NCBI GenBank assembly: GCA_964520045.1 | Contig: CAZFMJ010000010.1 | Span: forward strand, 1-55,861 | Reading direction: 5' to 3' | From: CAZFMJ01 sp964520045 | Lineage (GTDB): Bacteria > Elusimicrobiota > Elusimicrobia > Elusimicrobiales > CAZFMJ01 | DNA: 55,861 nt | Part shown: one piece after another, positions 32,578 to 41,911 of the stretch | Layout: each line of letters begins with the position of its first letter | How positions within the stretch are numbered: the stretch's first letter is position 1 | The notes under the pieces: generated by a model | Told to the model about the DNA's origin: nothing | The model's database searches: none | Seen by the model: the letters and a program-made list of their open reading frames with translations, nothing else | Translations under genes and position numbers: made by a program

Positions 32578-33645
32578 ATGAAATACAATTTAATCCACGA
32601 TAAAAATTACAAAGCATGGCTTGCGGATATAAAGACTAAAATACGCAGCGCCCAGCTCAAAGCCGCTGTAGCGGTTAACACACAACTTCTTGAGTTTTAT
32701 TGGGGTCTTGGCGCAGATATTGTTTCAAAACAAGCCCATGCTAAATGGGGTGATGGGCTAATAGAACAATTGAGCAGGGATTTAATGTCGGAATTTCCTG
32801 AGATGAAAGGGTTTTCCCGCACCAACCTCATGTATGTAAAAAAGTGGTGTGTGTTTTATAGCGGCGGCAATTTAATTGTCCCACAGCCTGTGGGACTAAC
32901 GAGAGGGGCATCCTTGGCCGGGATTTTTCAAATTCCATGGGGACATAACAGGGGAATAATTACCAGTTGCAAGAGCGTAAAAGAAGCGCTTTTTTATGTT
33001 TATAATACCGTTAAATATAACTGGAGCAGGAGCGTTCTTGTCCACCAGATAGAAAGTGAACTTTATGCGCGGGAAGGGAAATCACCCAATAATTTCGCCG
33101 TCGCCCTGCCGAAACCACAATCGGATCTGGCGAAACAGACACTGAAAGATCCTTACATTTTTGACTTCCTGACCCTTACCCGGGAACATGATGAGAGAGA
33201 GCTGGAAAATGCGCTTGTTGAACATATAACGAAGTTCCTTCTGGAATTGGGAGCCGGTTTCGCTTATGTCGGCAGGCAGGTCCCATTGCGGGTAGGGAAA
33301 AGTGATTTCTATATTGATCTGCTTTTTTATCATCTAAAACTCCGCAGTTATGTGGTTATCGAGTTAAAAACAACGGCGTTCGAACCGGAATTCGCCGGTA
33401 AGCTCAATTTCTATCTGACAGCGGTAGACAGGCAGGTCAGCTCCGAACAGGATAACCCTACAATAGGCATACTCATCTGCAAAAGCAAGGATAAAGTGGT
33501 TGTGGAATATGCCTTAAGCGATATCCGGAAGCCGATGGGAGTTTCGGAATATAAATTGACCCATTCCCTGCCAAAGACAATAAAATCCAGCCTGCCGAGC
33601 ATTAAGGAAATCGAAAAAGAATTGGGGGCAAAAAAAGGACAATAA
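32578..33645 (+). CDS. DUF1016 (YhcG-type) PD-(D/E)XK nuclease family protein
   Basis: The 355-residue protein has an N-terminal DUF1016_N domain (to about 170; AAVAVNTQLLEFYWGLGADI, GFSRTNLMYVKKW) and a C-terminal nuclease domain. The PD-(D/E)XK core is visible: VGKSDFYIDLLFYH supplies Asp, and YVVIELKTTAFEPEFAGKLN supplies Glu-x-Lys followed by the Asn-rich helix. Such proteins are common near restriction and other defence genes and are thought to act on DNA; the exact role is not settled. It lies directly after remnants of another DUF1016 gene and a Res gene, so it is probably the survivor of a decayed restriction-type locus. A G-rich GGGGAGGGG precedes the ATG. Confidence 0.85.
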   Translation: MKYNLIHDKNYKAWLADIKTKIRSAQLKAAVAVNTQLLEFYWGLGADIVSKQAHAKWGDGLIEQLSRDLMSEFPEMKGFSRTNLMYVKKWCVFYSGGNLIVPQPVGLTRGASLAGIFQIPWGHNRGIITSCKSVKEALFYVYNTVKYNWSRSVLVHQIESELYAREGKSPNNFAVALPKPQSDLAKQTLKDPYIFDFLTLTREHDERELENALVEHITKFLLELGAGFAYVGRQVPLRVGKSDFYIDLLFYHLKLRSYVVIELKTTAFEPEFAGKLNFYLTAVDRQVSSEQDNPTIGILICKSKDKVVVEYALSDIRKPMGVSEYKLTHSLPKTIKSSLPSIKEIEKELGAKKGQ

Positions 33646-33799
33646 AAAGGCAGGCAGAAGCCCTTTTTGAAAAATCAGATTGTGTCGCCACTGCTGACAC
33701 AATTCGAAAGAAACTTCATAAAACACGTGCATTTAGCTCACGAAAAAGAAAAGTAATAGGATGGACGGAACTGTCTGCAAAGATTCAAAGATTTTACTC

Positions 33800-33824
33800 A
33801 GGTTGACCGTTTTTCGGTCAACTT
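33800..33824. promoter_or_regulatory. Inverted repeat just upstream of addA
   Basis: AGGTTGACCG and CGGTCAACTT (10 bp with one G-T mismatch) flank a TTTTT loop, ending 11 nt before the addA ATG. The left arm contains TTGACC, a possible -35. It could be an operator or a short hairpin in the leader. Confidence 0.4.
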
Positions 33825-33835
33825 GAATTATAACA

Positions 33836-36800
33836 ATGGAACCGATTCTAAAAAAAGACACGGAATTAAAATTCCCCCACGCGCTTTTGATAAGCGCTTC
33901 CGCGGGCTCCGGCAAGACCTATACTCTCGCCAAACGCTATATCCAGCTTCTCCTCTCCGATAAAATCGCCGGGAATAAACTTGAAAACCTGCTGGCCGTG
34001 ACCTTTACCAATAACGCCGCCAAGGAGATGAAAAGCCGCATCCTTGAATGGCTCAAAGAAATAGCGCTGGATAAAAACGCAAAAAAAATGGACGAGACAT
34101 TGGAATTGGCCGGGTTAAGCCGCGATGAGATACATAAAAAAGCGCAGAAACTGACGGACGCGGTAATAGACAACTATTCCGATTTTCACATACAGACCAT
34201 AGACAGTTTTTTGGCCAGAGTCATGTCCTGCTCGGTAGACGAACTCAAGCTTCCGCTCGATCCCGACATCACTATGACCTATGATATCCTTATCGACACG
34301 GCGCTGTATTCGATGTTTTCGCGGATAGGCAAAAAAGACATGCCCTATGCGGCGATAGACGGTTTCCTGGCGGTATTGCCCGGCACGGGCTCTTATCCAT
34401 GGAATCCGGTTGAACGGATTAAAGAAATTTTCAGCTGGTTTTTAAATGAGGAAGGCAAAACCAAAGGCCTCCTGCCGGAGCGCGGCGATGCGGATAGCGG
34501 GAAAGCGGCGGAAGAAAAATTCGCGCAGGCGCTGAAGTTCTGCATGGGCCTGATAGAGCAGGAGCAGTACGCGGCGCTTATCAAAGACAGTTCTCTCGGG
34601 GCGATAGAGAGCAAAAACTTTAAGGATTTTATCGGCAATTACAGCCCGGACTACGGCATATTGAACGGCCAGAAAAGGAAAAAATTCCCCGCCGCATGGG
34701 AAAAGGATTTCCCCGTATTGAGCGGGCTTGTCTGCGATATGGCGCAGATGCAGGCGGCTTCCTATTATCATCCGTATATCGGCATTTACAACAGGTTCAA
34801 GCTGGAACTGGAAAAAATAAAGCGCGGGAAAACCGACGTCATACACATAAACGACATAGCCAAATGCCTTTCCGCCTATATCGGCCGCAATACCGTTCCC
34901 GAGGTTTATCTAAAGCTCGGAGAGCAGATAACACACTTTCTTATAGACGAGTTTCAGGATACGAACAGCCTGCAGTGGGACGTATTGCGGCCGCTGGCCG
35001 AAGAAACACTTTCCAAAAAGGGCTCCCTTTTCGTGGTCGGAGATATTAAGCAGGCCGTTTACATGTTCCGCAGCGCCGATTATAAAATAATGAAGGATTT
35101 TCTTGACGCCGCCGAAGGCAAAAAATCCCGGGCCGACAATCTGTCGCTTGATTCTCTGTCCTGCGGGCTTGAGCTTGTGAATCTTCCGGTCAACTACAGA
35201 AGCGGGGGAGAAATACTTAAATATGTCGACGATTTATTCAAAAACAGGATAAAAAACCGCCCCGCGCTCATAGGCGAAGACATCACGGAACTGACCGTCT
35301 TCTCCCAGCAGGCGCAGGAGGAGCGGCGGGAAAGCGGATGGGTGCAGACGCAGGTTATGGAGGACGGCGATTTGCCAGGAGAAATGAGCCTGAAAGAAAG
35401 GCTTCTGGACATAGTAAAGAGCGCGAAGGAAAGATTCCGGCTTAACGAAATCGCGATTCTGGTGGCAAAAAACAAAAGGATAGAACAGGTCGCGGCATGG
35501 CTCAATGAAGCCGGTATTCCCGTGGCATCCTTAAGCTCGCTGGATATACGCAAAAGAAAGATCATAGCGGAACTGATATCCCTACTGAAATTTCTTGAGA
35601 GCCCGTCCGATGATTTGTCGTTTTCAAATTTCATAACGGGGGACATATTCGCCGAGGCGTCGGGGCTTGACCGCAGGCGCCTGCTGGATTTCATTTTTAA
35701 ATCAAGAACCGCGGACAGGAACGCGCTGTTATACGCCTCGTTTAAAGACCATCCCGTAATGCGGGAATACTGGAGCGTTTTTTTTAGCGGACTTTTCAAG
35801 AAAACCGGTTATCTGCCGTTTTACGAGCTTGTTTCGCTTATCTATTCGCAATTCCGGCTGTTTGAAAATTTCAAGGAAGAAAGCGCCTTTCTTGTAAAAT
35901 TCATGGACGCCGTTATAAAGCTGGAAGCTAAAGGCGCCTCCGACGCAAAGACTTTCATAGAATCAGCGCAGGGGGACGACGAGGACAAAACGGCCGTCTT
36001 CTCCATAGGCCTGCCGGATTACATAGACGCCGTGCGCATTATGACTTTTCATAAATCCAAAGGGCTGGGTTTTTCCGCGGTTATTAATCTGATTTATGAA
36101 GAACGAGGGGATCATAATCCCATGTATTTTGAAAAAACCGGCGGCCGGATATATGTTTACCACATCACAAAAAAAGAGGCGGAGCTTTCGCCGAAACTTA
36201 AAAAAATATACGCATACCGTGAAACGGACGGCAGAGTGCAGGATTTGAACCTTTTATACGTAATTTCCACGCGGGCCAAGCATGAACTCTATAATCTGGT
36301 GGTAAAGAAAAAAAGAAAATCCGCTTCCGAAGAACCCAAGCTTACGGACATCCATGCCCCCTTTCAATCTCAGGGAAGCAGAACAGCGCCAGCCCAAAAG
36401 ACCGGCCGGCCCGCGCCCGCGCCGATAGATATAATACGCGCGCATGCGAAGGAAGACCCCCGCGGATTTGAGGCCGTTAAACCCACTTACGGCAATTATT
36501 ATGAGACTTCAGAAGGCGAACTCTGCCATGATATCCTTTCAAAAATCGACTATATGGATTACGGCGCGGTCCGGACAGCCGGCAAACTCTATGACCGCTT
36601 TGTTTCAAAATACAATTTTACCTTCGATAAAATCAAAATACTCGATAATCTGAATGAATTTCTTAATCTGCCCGAGATCTCGGAGCTTTTCAGCAGGAAA
36701 GACGGACGCATAATAAAAACAGAGGCTGAATTTGCGGACAAAAACGGCGCGCTGCTGCGCATGGACCGGCTTGTGATAGATAAAGACAAAATAACAGTTA

Positions 36801-36946
36801 TTGACTTTAAAACAGGAGCGCCGGATACGGAAAAACACAGAGCGCAGATGCGCAATTATGCCGCTATTCTGAAAGAAGCGTATAAAAACGCGGAAGTACG
36901 GGCGGTGCTGGCGTATATTGATTTAAAAAAGATAGAAGAAGTATGA
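33836..36946 (+). CDS. addA: UvrD/RecB-like ATP-dependent helicase-nuclease (AddA type)
   Basis: The 1036-residue protein is a superfamily 1A helicase fused to a C-terminal nuclease. Visible motifs are ISASAGSGKTYT (Walker A, about 19-30), LIDEFQDTNSLQWD (Walker B, about 368), VVGDIKQAVYMFRSAD (motif III), VNYRSG (motif IV) and MTFHKSKGLGF (motif V region). The RecB-type nuclease near 985 has VIDFKTG and QMRNYAAIL (QxxxY). With AddB it would process double-strand DNA ends for homologous recombination and degrade foreign linear DNA. Motifs and gene order (addA then addB) are as expected for AddAB-like complexes, although B. subtilis has addB first. Confidence 0.88.
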   Translation: MEPILKKDTELKFPHALLISASAGSGKTYTLAKRYIQLLLSDKIAGNKLENLLAVTFTNNAAKEMKSRILEWLKEIALDKNAKKMDETLELAGLSRDEIHKKAQKLTDAVIDNYSDFHIQTIDSFLARVMSCSVDELKLPLDPDITMTYDILIDTALYSMFSRIGKKDMPYAAIDGFLAVLPGTGSYPWNPVERIKEIFSWFLNEEGKTKGLLPERGDADSGKAAEEKFAQALKFCMGLIEQEQYAALIKDSSLGAIESKNFKDFIGNYSPDYGILNGQKRKKFPAAWEKDFPVLSGLVCDMAQMQAASYYHPYIGIYNRFKLELEKIKRGKTDVIHINDIAKCLSAYIGRNTVPEVYLKLGEQITHFLIDEFQDTNSLQWDVLRPLAEETLSKKGSLFVVGDIKQAVYMFRSADYKIMKDFLDAAEGKKSRADNLSLDSLSCGLELVNLPVNYRSGGEILKYVDDLFKNRIKNRPALIGEDITELTVFSQQAQEERRESGWVQTQVMEDGDLPGEMSLKERLLDIVKSAKERFRLNEIAILVAKNKRIEQVAAWLNEAGIPVASLSSLDIRKRKIIAELISLLKFLESPSDDLSFSNFITGDIFAEASGLDRRRLLDFIFKSRTADRNALLYASFKDHPVMREYWSVFFSGLFKKTGYLPFYELVSLIYSQFRLFENFKEESAFLVKFMDAVIKLEAKGASDAKTFIESAQGDDEDKTAVFSIGLPDYIDAVRIMTFHKSKGLGFSAVINLIYEERGDHNPMYFEKTGGRIYVYHITKKEAELSPKLKKIYAYRETDGRVQDLNLLYVISTRAKHELYNLVVKKKRKSASEEPKLTDIHAPFQSQGSRTAPAQKTGRPAPAPIDIIRAHAKEDPRGFEAVKPTYGNYYETSEGELCHDILSKIDYMDYGAVRTAGKLYDRFVSKYNFTFDKIKILDNLNEFLNLPEISELFSRKDGRIIKTEAEFADKNGALLRMDRLVIDKDKITVIDFKTGAPDTEKHRAQMRNYAAILKEAYKNAEVRAVLAYIDLKKIEEV

Positions 36947-36950
36947 AGAT

Positions 36951-36964
36951 GGTAGACGGTAAAA
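36951..36964. repeat. Heptanucleotide repeat in the addA-addB junction
   Basis: GGTAGAC and GGTAAAA occupy most of the 24-nt gap between addA and addB, showing that this repeat class enters even operon-internal spacers. Confidence 0.5.
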
Positions 36965-36970
36965 AACAAC

Positions 36971-39790
36971 ATGCCTTGTAAAATAATTTTAATCAAATCC
37001 TCGGACAGCCTGATAGACGCGGCGGGCGGTTTACTGCTTCGCTCAAAAGATATATCAAACAATATGGCCGTGTTTCCCGGCAAAAGGCCGGGACATTTCC
37101 TTAGAAAATATCTGGCGGAGAAAAAGGGTTCGGCCTATGAAAGCCCCCGTATATTTTCCATGGATAATTTCATTGAACACGCCGCCGGCGAACTCGGATT
37201 CGGCGGTCCATGCGCGTCCATGCTTGATCTTTCGGCCGTCCTTTACGAACAGCTGAAAACCGAACTCTGCGCCGTCATAGGCAGGAATCCGGAAGAATTG
37301 GCTTTGGATTCTTTCCTGCCGTGGGCTTTCAAGCTTATAGCCGGCTTTGAAGAGATAAAAATAGAGCTTAAGACGGCAAAAGACCTTTCGGGGTATGACG
37401 AGCTTTTGCCCGAGGATTTTAAGCCCGCGGGATTTTTAAGGAAATTCTCGGTTTTTTCAAAACTTTACGGGGATTTCTACCTGAGTCTTGAACGCGGCGG
37501 CCTCCTGACGCGTTCGCTTAAATATGCAAAAACCGCCGAGAATATCGGCAAAACGGATTTTTCGGGATTCGAGAATATAATCTTTGCCGGTTTCTTTGCT
37601 TTTACCGGAGCGGAAACAATAATATTAAAGCGCCTCTCGCGGGAAAAAAACGTCTCTTTTATTTTCCAGGACGGGCCTGGCATAAAAGAGCAGGCGCGGT
37701 TTCTCGGCGATTTAACGGCAGCGGATTACAAGGAGCCGCGGATACCGGCGGATAAGACGCATTTTTACAAAGCTTCGGACACTCACGGCGAAGTGTTCAA
37801 GCTGGCCGAAGTGTTAAGGTCGGCCCCGCCGCCGTCTTCCGGCAGCGTAATAGTATTGCCGTCTTCCGGCGCGCTTTTCCCGCTGATGCATAACGCGCTT
37901 GCCGGCATTGCGGATTATAATATTTCCATGGGCTATCCCCTGTCCGCCACTCCCGTCTGCGCCCTGATAGATTCCCTTGGAGACCTGCTTGACAAACGCG
38001 CGGACGGGAAATATTTCGCTCCCGGCTACCTTAAATTTGTTTTTCACCCCTACATAAAAAACATTTATTTGGGCAAATCCGCCGAAGCGTCAAGGATAAT
38101 CTTCCAGACCATAGAGGAGACGCTGTCCCGCCGCATGAACAAATATCTGGAACTTTCGGAAATAGAGACCGACGAAGAAATAATAAACGGCAGTCTGGAC
38201 AAACTTAAGAGTTACGGCGAAACCGGCATAACCGCCTCCGCCGCGGCGCAGCATATAACCCTTGTGCATAAAACCCTGATCCGGCCGTTTGAAAAAATTA
38301 AAGACATAAAAAATTTCGCCGCCAAGCTTCTGGATTTTATATCTTTTATCTCGGAAAACAGCACGGCAAGCCTGCACCGCTACTGGGCTCCTTTCGCCCA
38401 AACAGCGATAGAAAAGATAATCGAACTGCAGAACTCTGATATCGGCCGGCAGAGTTTTGAAAACACATCCGCTTATTTCAAACTCTTCGCGGCTTTCATG
38501 CGGGACGCCGATTATCCCTTTCCGGGTACTCCCCTGAAAGGCCTGCAGGTTTTGGGTTTTCTTGAAACGAGAAACCTGAAATTCGACACGGTCTATTTTC
38601 TGGACGCGAATGCCGGCATACTGCCCTCGGCAAGGAAAGAAGACACTCTTCTGCCTCACTATATAAGACAGGGACTGGGGCTTTCGACATACAAGACGCG
38701 GGAGCGGATAGCCCTGTATTATTTCAGCCTGCTCATAGAAGGAGCGAAAACCGCGCATATTTTTTACAAAGACAATGCCGAATCCGAGAGAAGCCCCTTT
38801 GTAGAGCGGCTCATCTGGGATATCCAGAAAGCAGGGGGAAAACCCCCGGAAAACGACATCCATTTCAGGGTCAGATTCTCCCAAAACGACCCCCTGCCCG
38901 TAGCAAAGAATGAAATCGTCGCGGCGGCTTTGAAAAACGCCGAATTATCGCCCTCCGCTATAGACGTTTATTTAAACTGCGGACTGCAGTTTTACTACAG
39001 ATATGTTCTGCGTCTTTCGGAAAAAGACGGGATAGCGGATGAAATTCAGCAGCGCGACATCGGAATAATGATGCACGAAATACTGCACAATTTTTTCCAA
39101 AAAAAACTCCATGCCCCGCTTTTAATAAAAGACGAAGATTTCGGGCTTATCGCCGAAGAGGCTTTGAAGGTTTTTGATCTGCGGATGAAAAATCACGGCA
39201 GCGGCTGCGAATACCTTATCAAACGGCAGATAGAAAGACGGCTGAAAGACATTCTTGTTTATCACAGCCGGGAACTGGCCGGCATAAAAATAACTGCCTG
39301 CGAAGTTGAGTTAAAAAGCGAAATACAGACCGCTTTCGGCAAAATCAGGCTCAAAGGCAGGGCGGACAGAATCGACGAAAGAAACGGCTGCGCGCATATC
39401 GTGGATTATAAAACCGGCATAAACCCGCGCGCGCCCAACTGGCAGAGGTTCGACATATCGCGCAGAGAAGACTGGCCCGCGGCCCTAAAATCAGTGCAGA
39501 TGCCGTTTTACGTCATGGCCTGGCTGCAAAACAACGAAGGCAGGTCTATAAACGACGCGGATGCCTCGCTTATGCTTTTCGGGGGGGAAAATATAGAGGA
39601 AAAAACTTTATTTTGCGGATACCGCGGCAAATATCCGGATAAAGAAAAAACCATGGCGGGATATCGGCAGGCGATTACCACCCTCGTACAGGAAATTCTG
39701 GACATAAACAGGCCGTTTTGCCCCGCGAGGGACGAAGCAATCTGCGGGAACTGTCCTTTTAAGATTATGTGCTCAAGGCAGTGGACGTGA
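36971..39790 (+). CDS. addB: AddB-like subunit with PD-(D/E)XK nuclease and Fe-S cysteines
   Basis: The 939-residue protein lacks a Walker A motif at its N terminus (FPGKRPGHFLRKYL stands where the ATP loop would be), so its helicase core is probably inactive. The C-terminal nuclease has HIVDYKTG near 811 and MPFYVMAWLQ after it. Four cysteines match the AddB iron-sulfur staple: one near residue 670 (YLNCGLQFYYRY) and three at the end (ICGNCPFKIMC, about 923-931). It pairs with AddA encoded 24 nt upstream in recombinational repair. The start ATG is not preceded by a strong Shine-Dalgarno, because the heptad repeat fills the gap. Confidence 0.8.
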   Translation: MPCKIILIKSSDSLIDAAGGLLLRSKDISNNMAVFPGKRPGHFLRKYLAEKKGSAYESPRIFSMDNFIEHAAGELGFGGPCASMLDLSAVLYEQLKTELCAVIGRNPEELALDSFLPWAFKLIAGFEEIKIELKTAKDLSGYDELLPEDFKPAGFLRKFSVFSKLYGDFYLSLERGGLLTRSLKYAKTAENIGKTDFSGFENIIFAGFFAFTGAETIILKRLSREKNVSFIFQDGPGIKEQARFLGDLTAADYKEPRIPADKTHFYKASDTHGEVFKLAEVLRSAPPPSSGSVIVLPSSGALFPLMHNALAGIADYNISMGYPLSATPVCALIDSLGDLLDKRADGKYFAPGYLKFVFHPYIKNIYLGKSAEASRIIFQTIEETLSRRMNKYLELSEIETDEEIINGSLDKLKSYGETGITASAAAQHITLVHKTLIRPFEKIKDIKNFAAKLLDFISFISENSTASLHRYWAPFAQTAIEKIIELQNSDIGRQSFENTSAYFKLFAAFMRDADYPFPGTPLKGLQVLGFLETRNLKFDTVYFLDANAGILPSARKEDTLLPHYIRQGLGLSTYKTRERIALYYFSLLIEGAKTAHIFYKDNAESERSPFVERLIWDIQKAGGKPPENDIHFRVRFSQNDPLPVAKNEIVAAALKNAELSPSAIDVYLNCGLQFYYRYVLRLSEKDGIADEIQQRDIGIMMHEILHNFFQKKLHAPLLIKDEDFGLIAEEALKVFDLRMKNHGSGCEYLIKRQIERRLKDILVYHSRELAGIKITACEVELKSEIQTAFGKIRLKGRADRIDERNGCAHIVDYKTGINPRAPNWQRFDISRREDWPAALKSVQMPFYVMAWLQNNEGRSINDADASLMLFGGENIEEKTLFCGYRGKYPDKEKTMAGYRQAITTLVQEILDINRPFCPARDEAICGNCPFKIMCSRQWT

Positions 39791-39797
39791 TAAAGAT

Positions 39798-39832
39798 GGT
39801 AGATGGGAGACGGGAGAAGGTAGACGGAGGAA
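39798..39832. repeat. Heptanucleotide-period repeat downstream of addB
   Basis: Units GGTAGAT, GGGAGAC, GGGAGAA and GGTAGAC are perfectly in 7-nt phase, starting 8 nt after the addB stop. Confidence 0.65.
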
Positions 39833-39900
39833 AATAACATAAGAATGAGGCAGAGCTCTCCTACGCCTCGCCGATGGCGGCCTACGAAGAGACAGGTATC

Positions 39901-39921
39901 CCTCCCCCCTCGAGGGGGAGG
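39901..39921. repeat. C/G-rich palindrome (CCCCCTCGAGGGGG)
   Basis: A 14-bp perfect palindrome centred on CTCGAG is extended by CCT/AGG beyond a one-base bulge. A further GGAGGGGGG follows at about 39930. It may act as a weak terminator after addB, although it lacks a T tract. Confidence 0.5.
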
Positions 39922-40011
39922 AGGATAAAGGAGGGGGGCAAGTGCAACTTTCAGGTTAGAGGCGCTTCTTTGCTGTTTAACGCTTTTATGTGGTAAACTG
40001 CCTATGATAAT

Positions 40012-40818
40012 ATGAAGGTCATTGTACTGTTAATTTTTTGTCTGACGACGGCGGCATTAAATCTTAATGCGGGTTCTTCCTGTCTGCTATGCGACCCCGT
40101 ATGCACCGGAGACGCCCGCGTCAAAGAAGACTGTCTCTGGTGCATGAAGCAGTTATGTCCGCAGCCGCTTAAACGGACGCCCAAAGAGCCGGAGCAGATA
40201 AAGGATCAGGAAACCGTTAAAGCTGAAAAACCCGACGATAAAACTGTTTATTTAAACAAAGTAGCGGACATTATGCAGGACGCGGTAAATATGCCCGGCG
40301 GCTGTCATAATCCGGCGGCCGTCAATGAAATTAAGGCCGCAAACCGCTGTATAGACATGCTTAAGGAACAATCTGTGCAGGCAGATACGAAATGCCGCGC
40401 TGTCTCCGGGAGCGACACTTCCACGCTGGCCGTGTGCTCGGACTGGAAAACGCAGCTGGCAAAATTAAGCTGCAAGTTTCAGCAAAAAAAGGAATTACTG
40501 CTGAAAAATAAGCGTTTGGAAGTCCCGGCTCAAGCCCCGGTAAAACAGCATGTCCTGGGCGAAAAAACCGCCAAAGCTGAAAAAAGAGGAAAAGAGAATG
40601 TCAAAACGCCGAGGATAAAAATATCCGGAGGGACCCGGCATCCCTTAAAAAAGAAAACAGACGGTATTCAGAACGTGAAAGACTTAAAAAACTGCAAAAA
40701 ACGGCAGTATAACCTCTGCATGACCACCGCCCCCGCTCCCGGAACAAAGAAATATAAAGATTACCAGGCCGGCTGTATGAAGCAGGCTTCCGCCAGATGC
40801 AAAGATAAAAAACGATAA
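40012..40818 (+). CDS. Secreted Cys- and Lys-rich protein of unknown function
   Basis: The 268-residue protein has a signal peptide (1-20, ending NAG) and many cysteines, notably CLLCDPVC and CLWCMKQLC near the mature N terminus and paired cysteines near the C terminus (NCKKRQYNLC, GCMKQASARC). The middle is Lys/Glu/Pro-rich and probably disordered. No heme motif (CxxCH) is present. It may be a disulfide-bonded periplasmic or surface protein. I recognise no family. TATGAT lies 3 nt before the ATG and no Shine-Dalgarno is visible, so a downstream start is possible. It ends 83 nt before the response regulator and is probably a separate unit. Confidence 0.6.
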   Translation: MKVIVLLIFCLTTAALNLNAGSSCLLCDPVCTGDARVKEDCLWCMKQLCPQPLKRTPKEPEQIKDQETVKAEKPDDKTVYLNKVADIMQDAVNMPGGCHNPAAVNEIKAANRCIDMLKEQSVQADTKCRAVSGSDTSTLAVCSDWKTQLAKLSCKFQQKKELLLKNKRLEVPAQAPVKQHVLGEKTAKAEKRGKENVKTPRIKISGGTRHPLKKKTDGIQNVKDLKNCKKRQYNLCMTTAPAPGTKKYKDYQAGCMKQASARCKDKKR

Positions 40819-40823
40819 TTTTT

Positions 40824-40852
40824 TTGTTTTTAACCCAAAAGTTTAATAAAAT
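40824..40852 (+). promoter_or_regulatory. Promoter of the regulator-NuoEFG-like operon
   Basis: TTGTTT (40824-40829) and TAAAAT (40847-40852) are separated by exactly 17 nt, about 50 nt before the response regulator ATG, which has its own AAGG/AGGA Shine-Dalgarno. Six genes, through the sigma-54-type regulator, follow in the same direction with gaps of 26 nt or less. Confidence 0.6.
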
Positions 40853-40901
40853 ACACTTACGTGCCGGAATTTAAATCATACCTCAAAAGGCAGGATACCC
40901 T

Positions 40902-41891
40902 ATGAATAAACGCGTAATGATAATAGACGATGAACCCGCAATAAGAAGAAATCTCACCGTAGGCCTGACGCAGGAAGGGTGCGCATGCACTGCCTGCCCT
41001 GACGGCATATCGGCCATACATGAGTTAAACGCCTCGCTTAACAGAGGCGAAAGCTACGATTACCTTATAACCGACATCTTTATGCCGGATATAGACGGCT
41101 TGAAGATACTTACAGTCATAAAAAATCAGTTTCCCGACCTGCCTGTGCTTGTAATAACAGGCTTCGGAGACGATTCCCTTAAGGCCGCGGCTTTGGCGGA
41201 GCATAATACCGGATATCTTGACAAACCGTTTGAAATACCGGATCTGGTCCGCGCTCTCCAATCGCTGTCTCCGGGGCGGACGCAGCGCTCCTCCTCCGCT
41301 GAGCCCGAGAAAGAACCCGTCGCGGCGCGGGAGGCGGTAAGCGCGTATATGACAATACGAATCAAAGACGCTTCCCGCAGCATGGAAATATTCAACGAGC
41401 TTTACAATATGGACGGGGTTGCCTCATGCGACGCGGTGCGCGGAGATGTGGATATAATAGTGCTTGCCCATGCTTCCGGCGAGGATAAAATAAAGGCGTT
41501 ATTCGACCGCGTGAAAACCATAGCGGGCATTGAGGTGGTTTCCACTTCTCAGGTCGAAAGGCCTAAGCTCGACCGCGACGTCAAATCATTCATAGACATA
41601 TACAAGAAAGCGGCCAAACATCCGGAAACGGAAATGCAGGACAGCAAAGGCACGACCAGTTATATCATCGTGGACATAGACAAAAATGCCATACAGCAGA
41701 TTTTTACCACCGCGTTCTTTATCAATGAGGTAATTTTTCTCGACGTAATCGACGGCGGCTCAAAATTGGTCGGAATGGTCACCGACAGCCACGCTACCGG
41801 AAAAGTGTCGAGGGTCATAGAGAAATTGAATAATATCGACGGCGTTCTCCGCGTGCGCAGCGCCAAAGTCATAAAGATGATGGACACCTGA
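40902..41891 (+). CDS. Response regulator with two AsnC/Lrp-type ligand-sensing domains
   Basis: The 329-residue protein starts with a receiver domain (1-125): acidic pair in MIIDDEPAIR, phospho-acceptor Asp in YLITDIFMPDIDG, Lys in YLDKPFEI. Instead of a DNA-binding domain it carries two alpha/beta modules that resemble the RAM/AsnC_trans_reg domain: AYMTIRIKDASRSMEIFNEL (about 147-225) and TSYIIVDIDKNAIQQIF (about 250-329). RAM domains bind amino acids or similar effectors and assemble oligomers. The gene leads the NuoEFG-like operon, so it may couple phosphorylation to a metabolite signal. This combination is unusual; family membership of the second module is less certain than the first. 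Confidence 0.7.
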   Translation: MNKRVMIIDDEPAIRRNLTVGLTQEGCACTACPDGISAIHELNASLNRGESYDYLITDIFMPDIDGLKILTVIKNQFPDLPVLVITGFGDDSLKAAALAEHNTGYLDKPFEIPDLVRALQSLSPGRTQRSSSAEPEKEPVAAREAVSAYMTIRIKDASRSMEIFNELYNMDGVASCDAVRGDVDIIVLAHASGEDKIKALFDRVKTIAGIEVVSTSQVERPKLDRDVKSFIDIYKKAAKHPETEMQDSKGTTSYIIVDIDKNAIQQIFTTAFFINEVIFLDVIDGGSKLVGMVTDSHATGKVSRVIEKLNNIDGVLRVRSAKVIKMMDT

Positions 41892-41911
41892 TAATCCTAA
41901 AGGAAGCTCTT

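Noticed and set aside
33646..33835. Frame-shifted C-terminal extension of the DUF1016 gene reading KRQAEALFEKSDCVATADT
   Set aside because: The DUF1016 protein is already full length at its own stop, the extension has no start codon and I recognise no domain in it.
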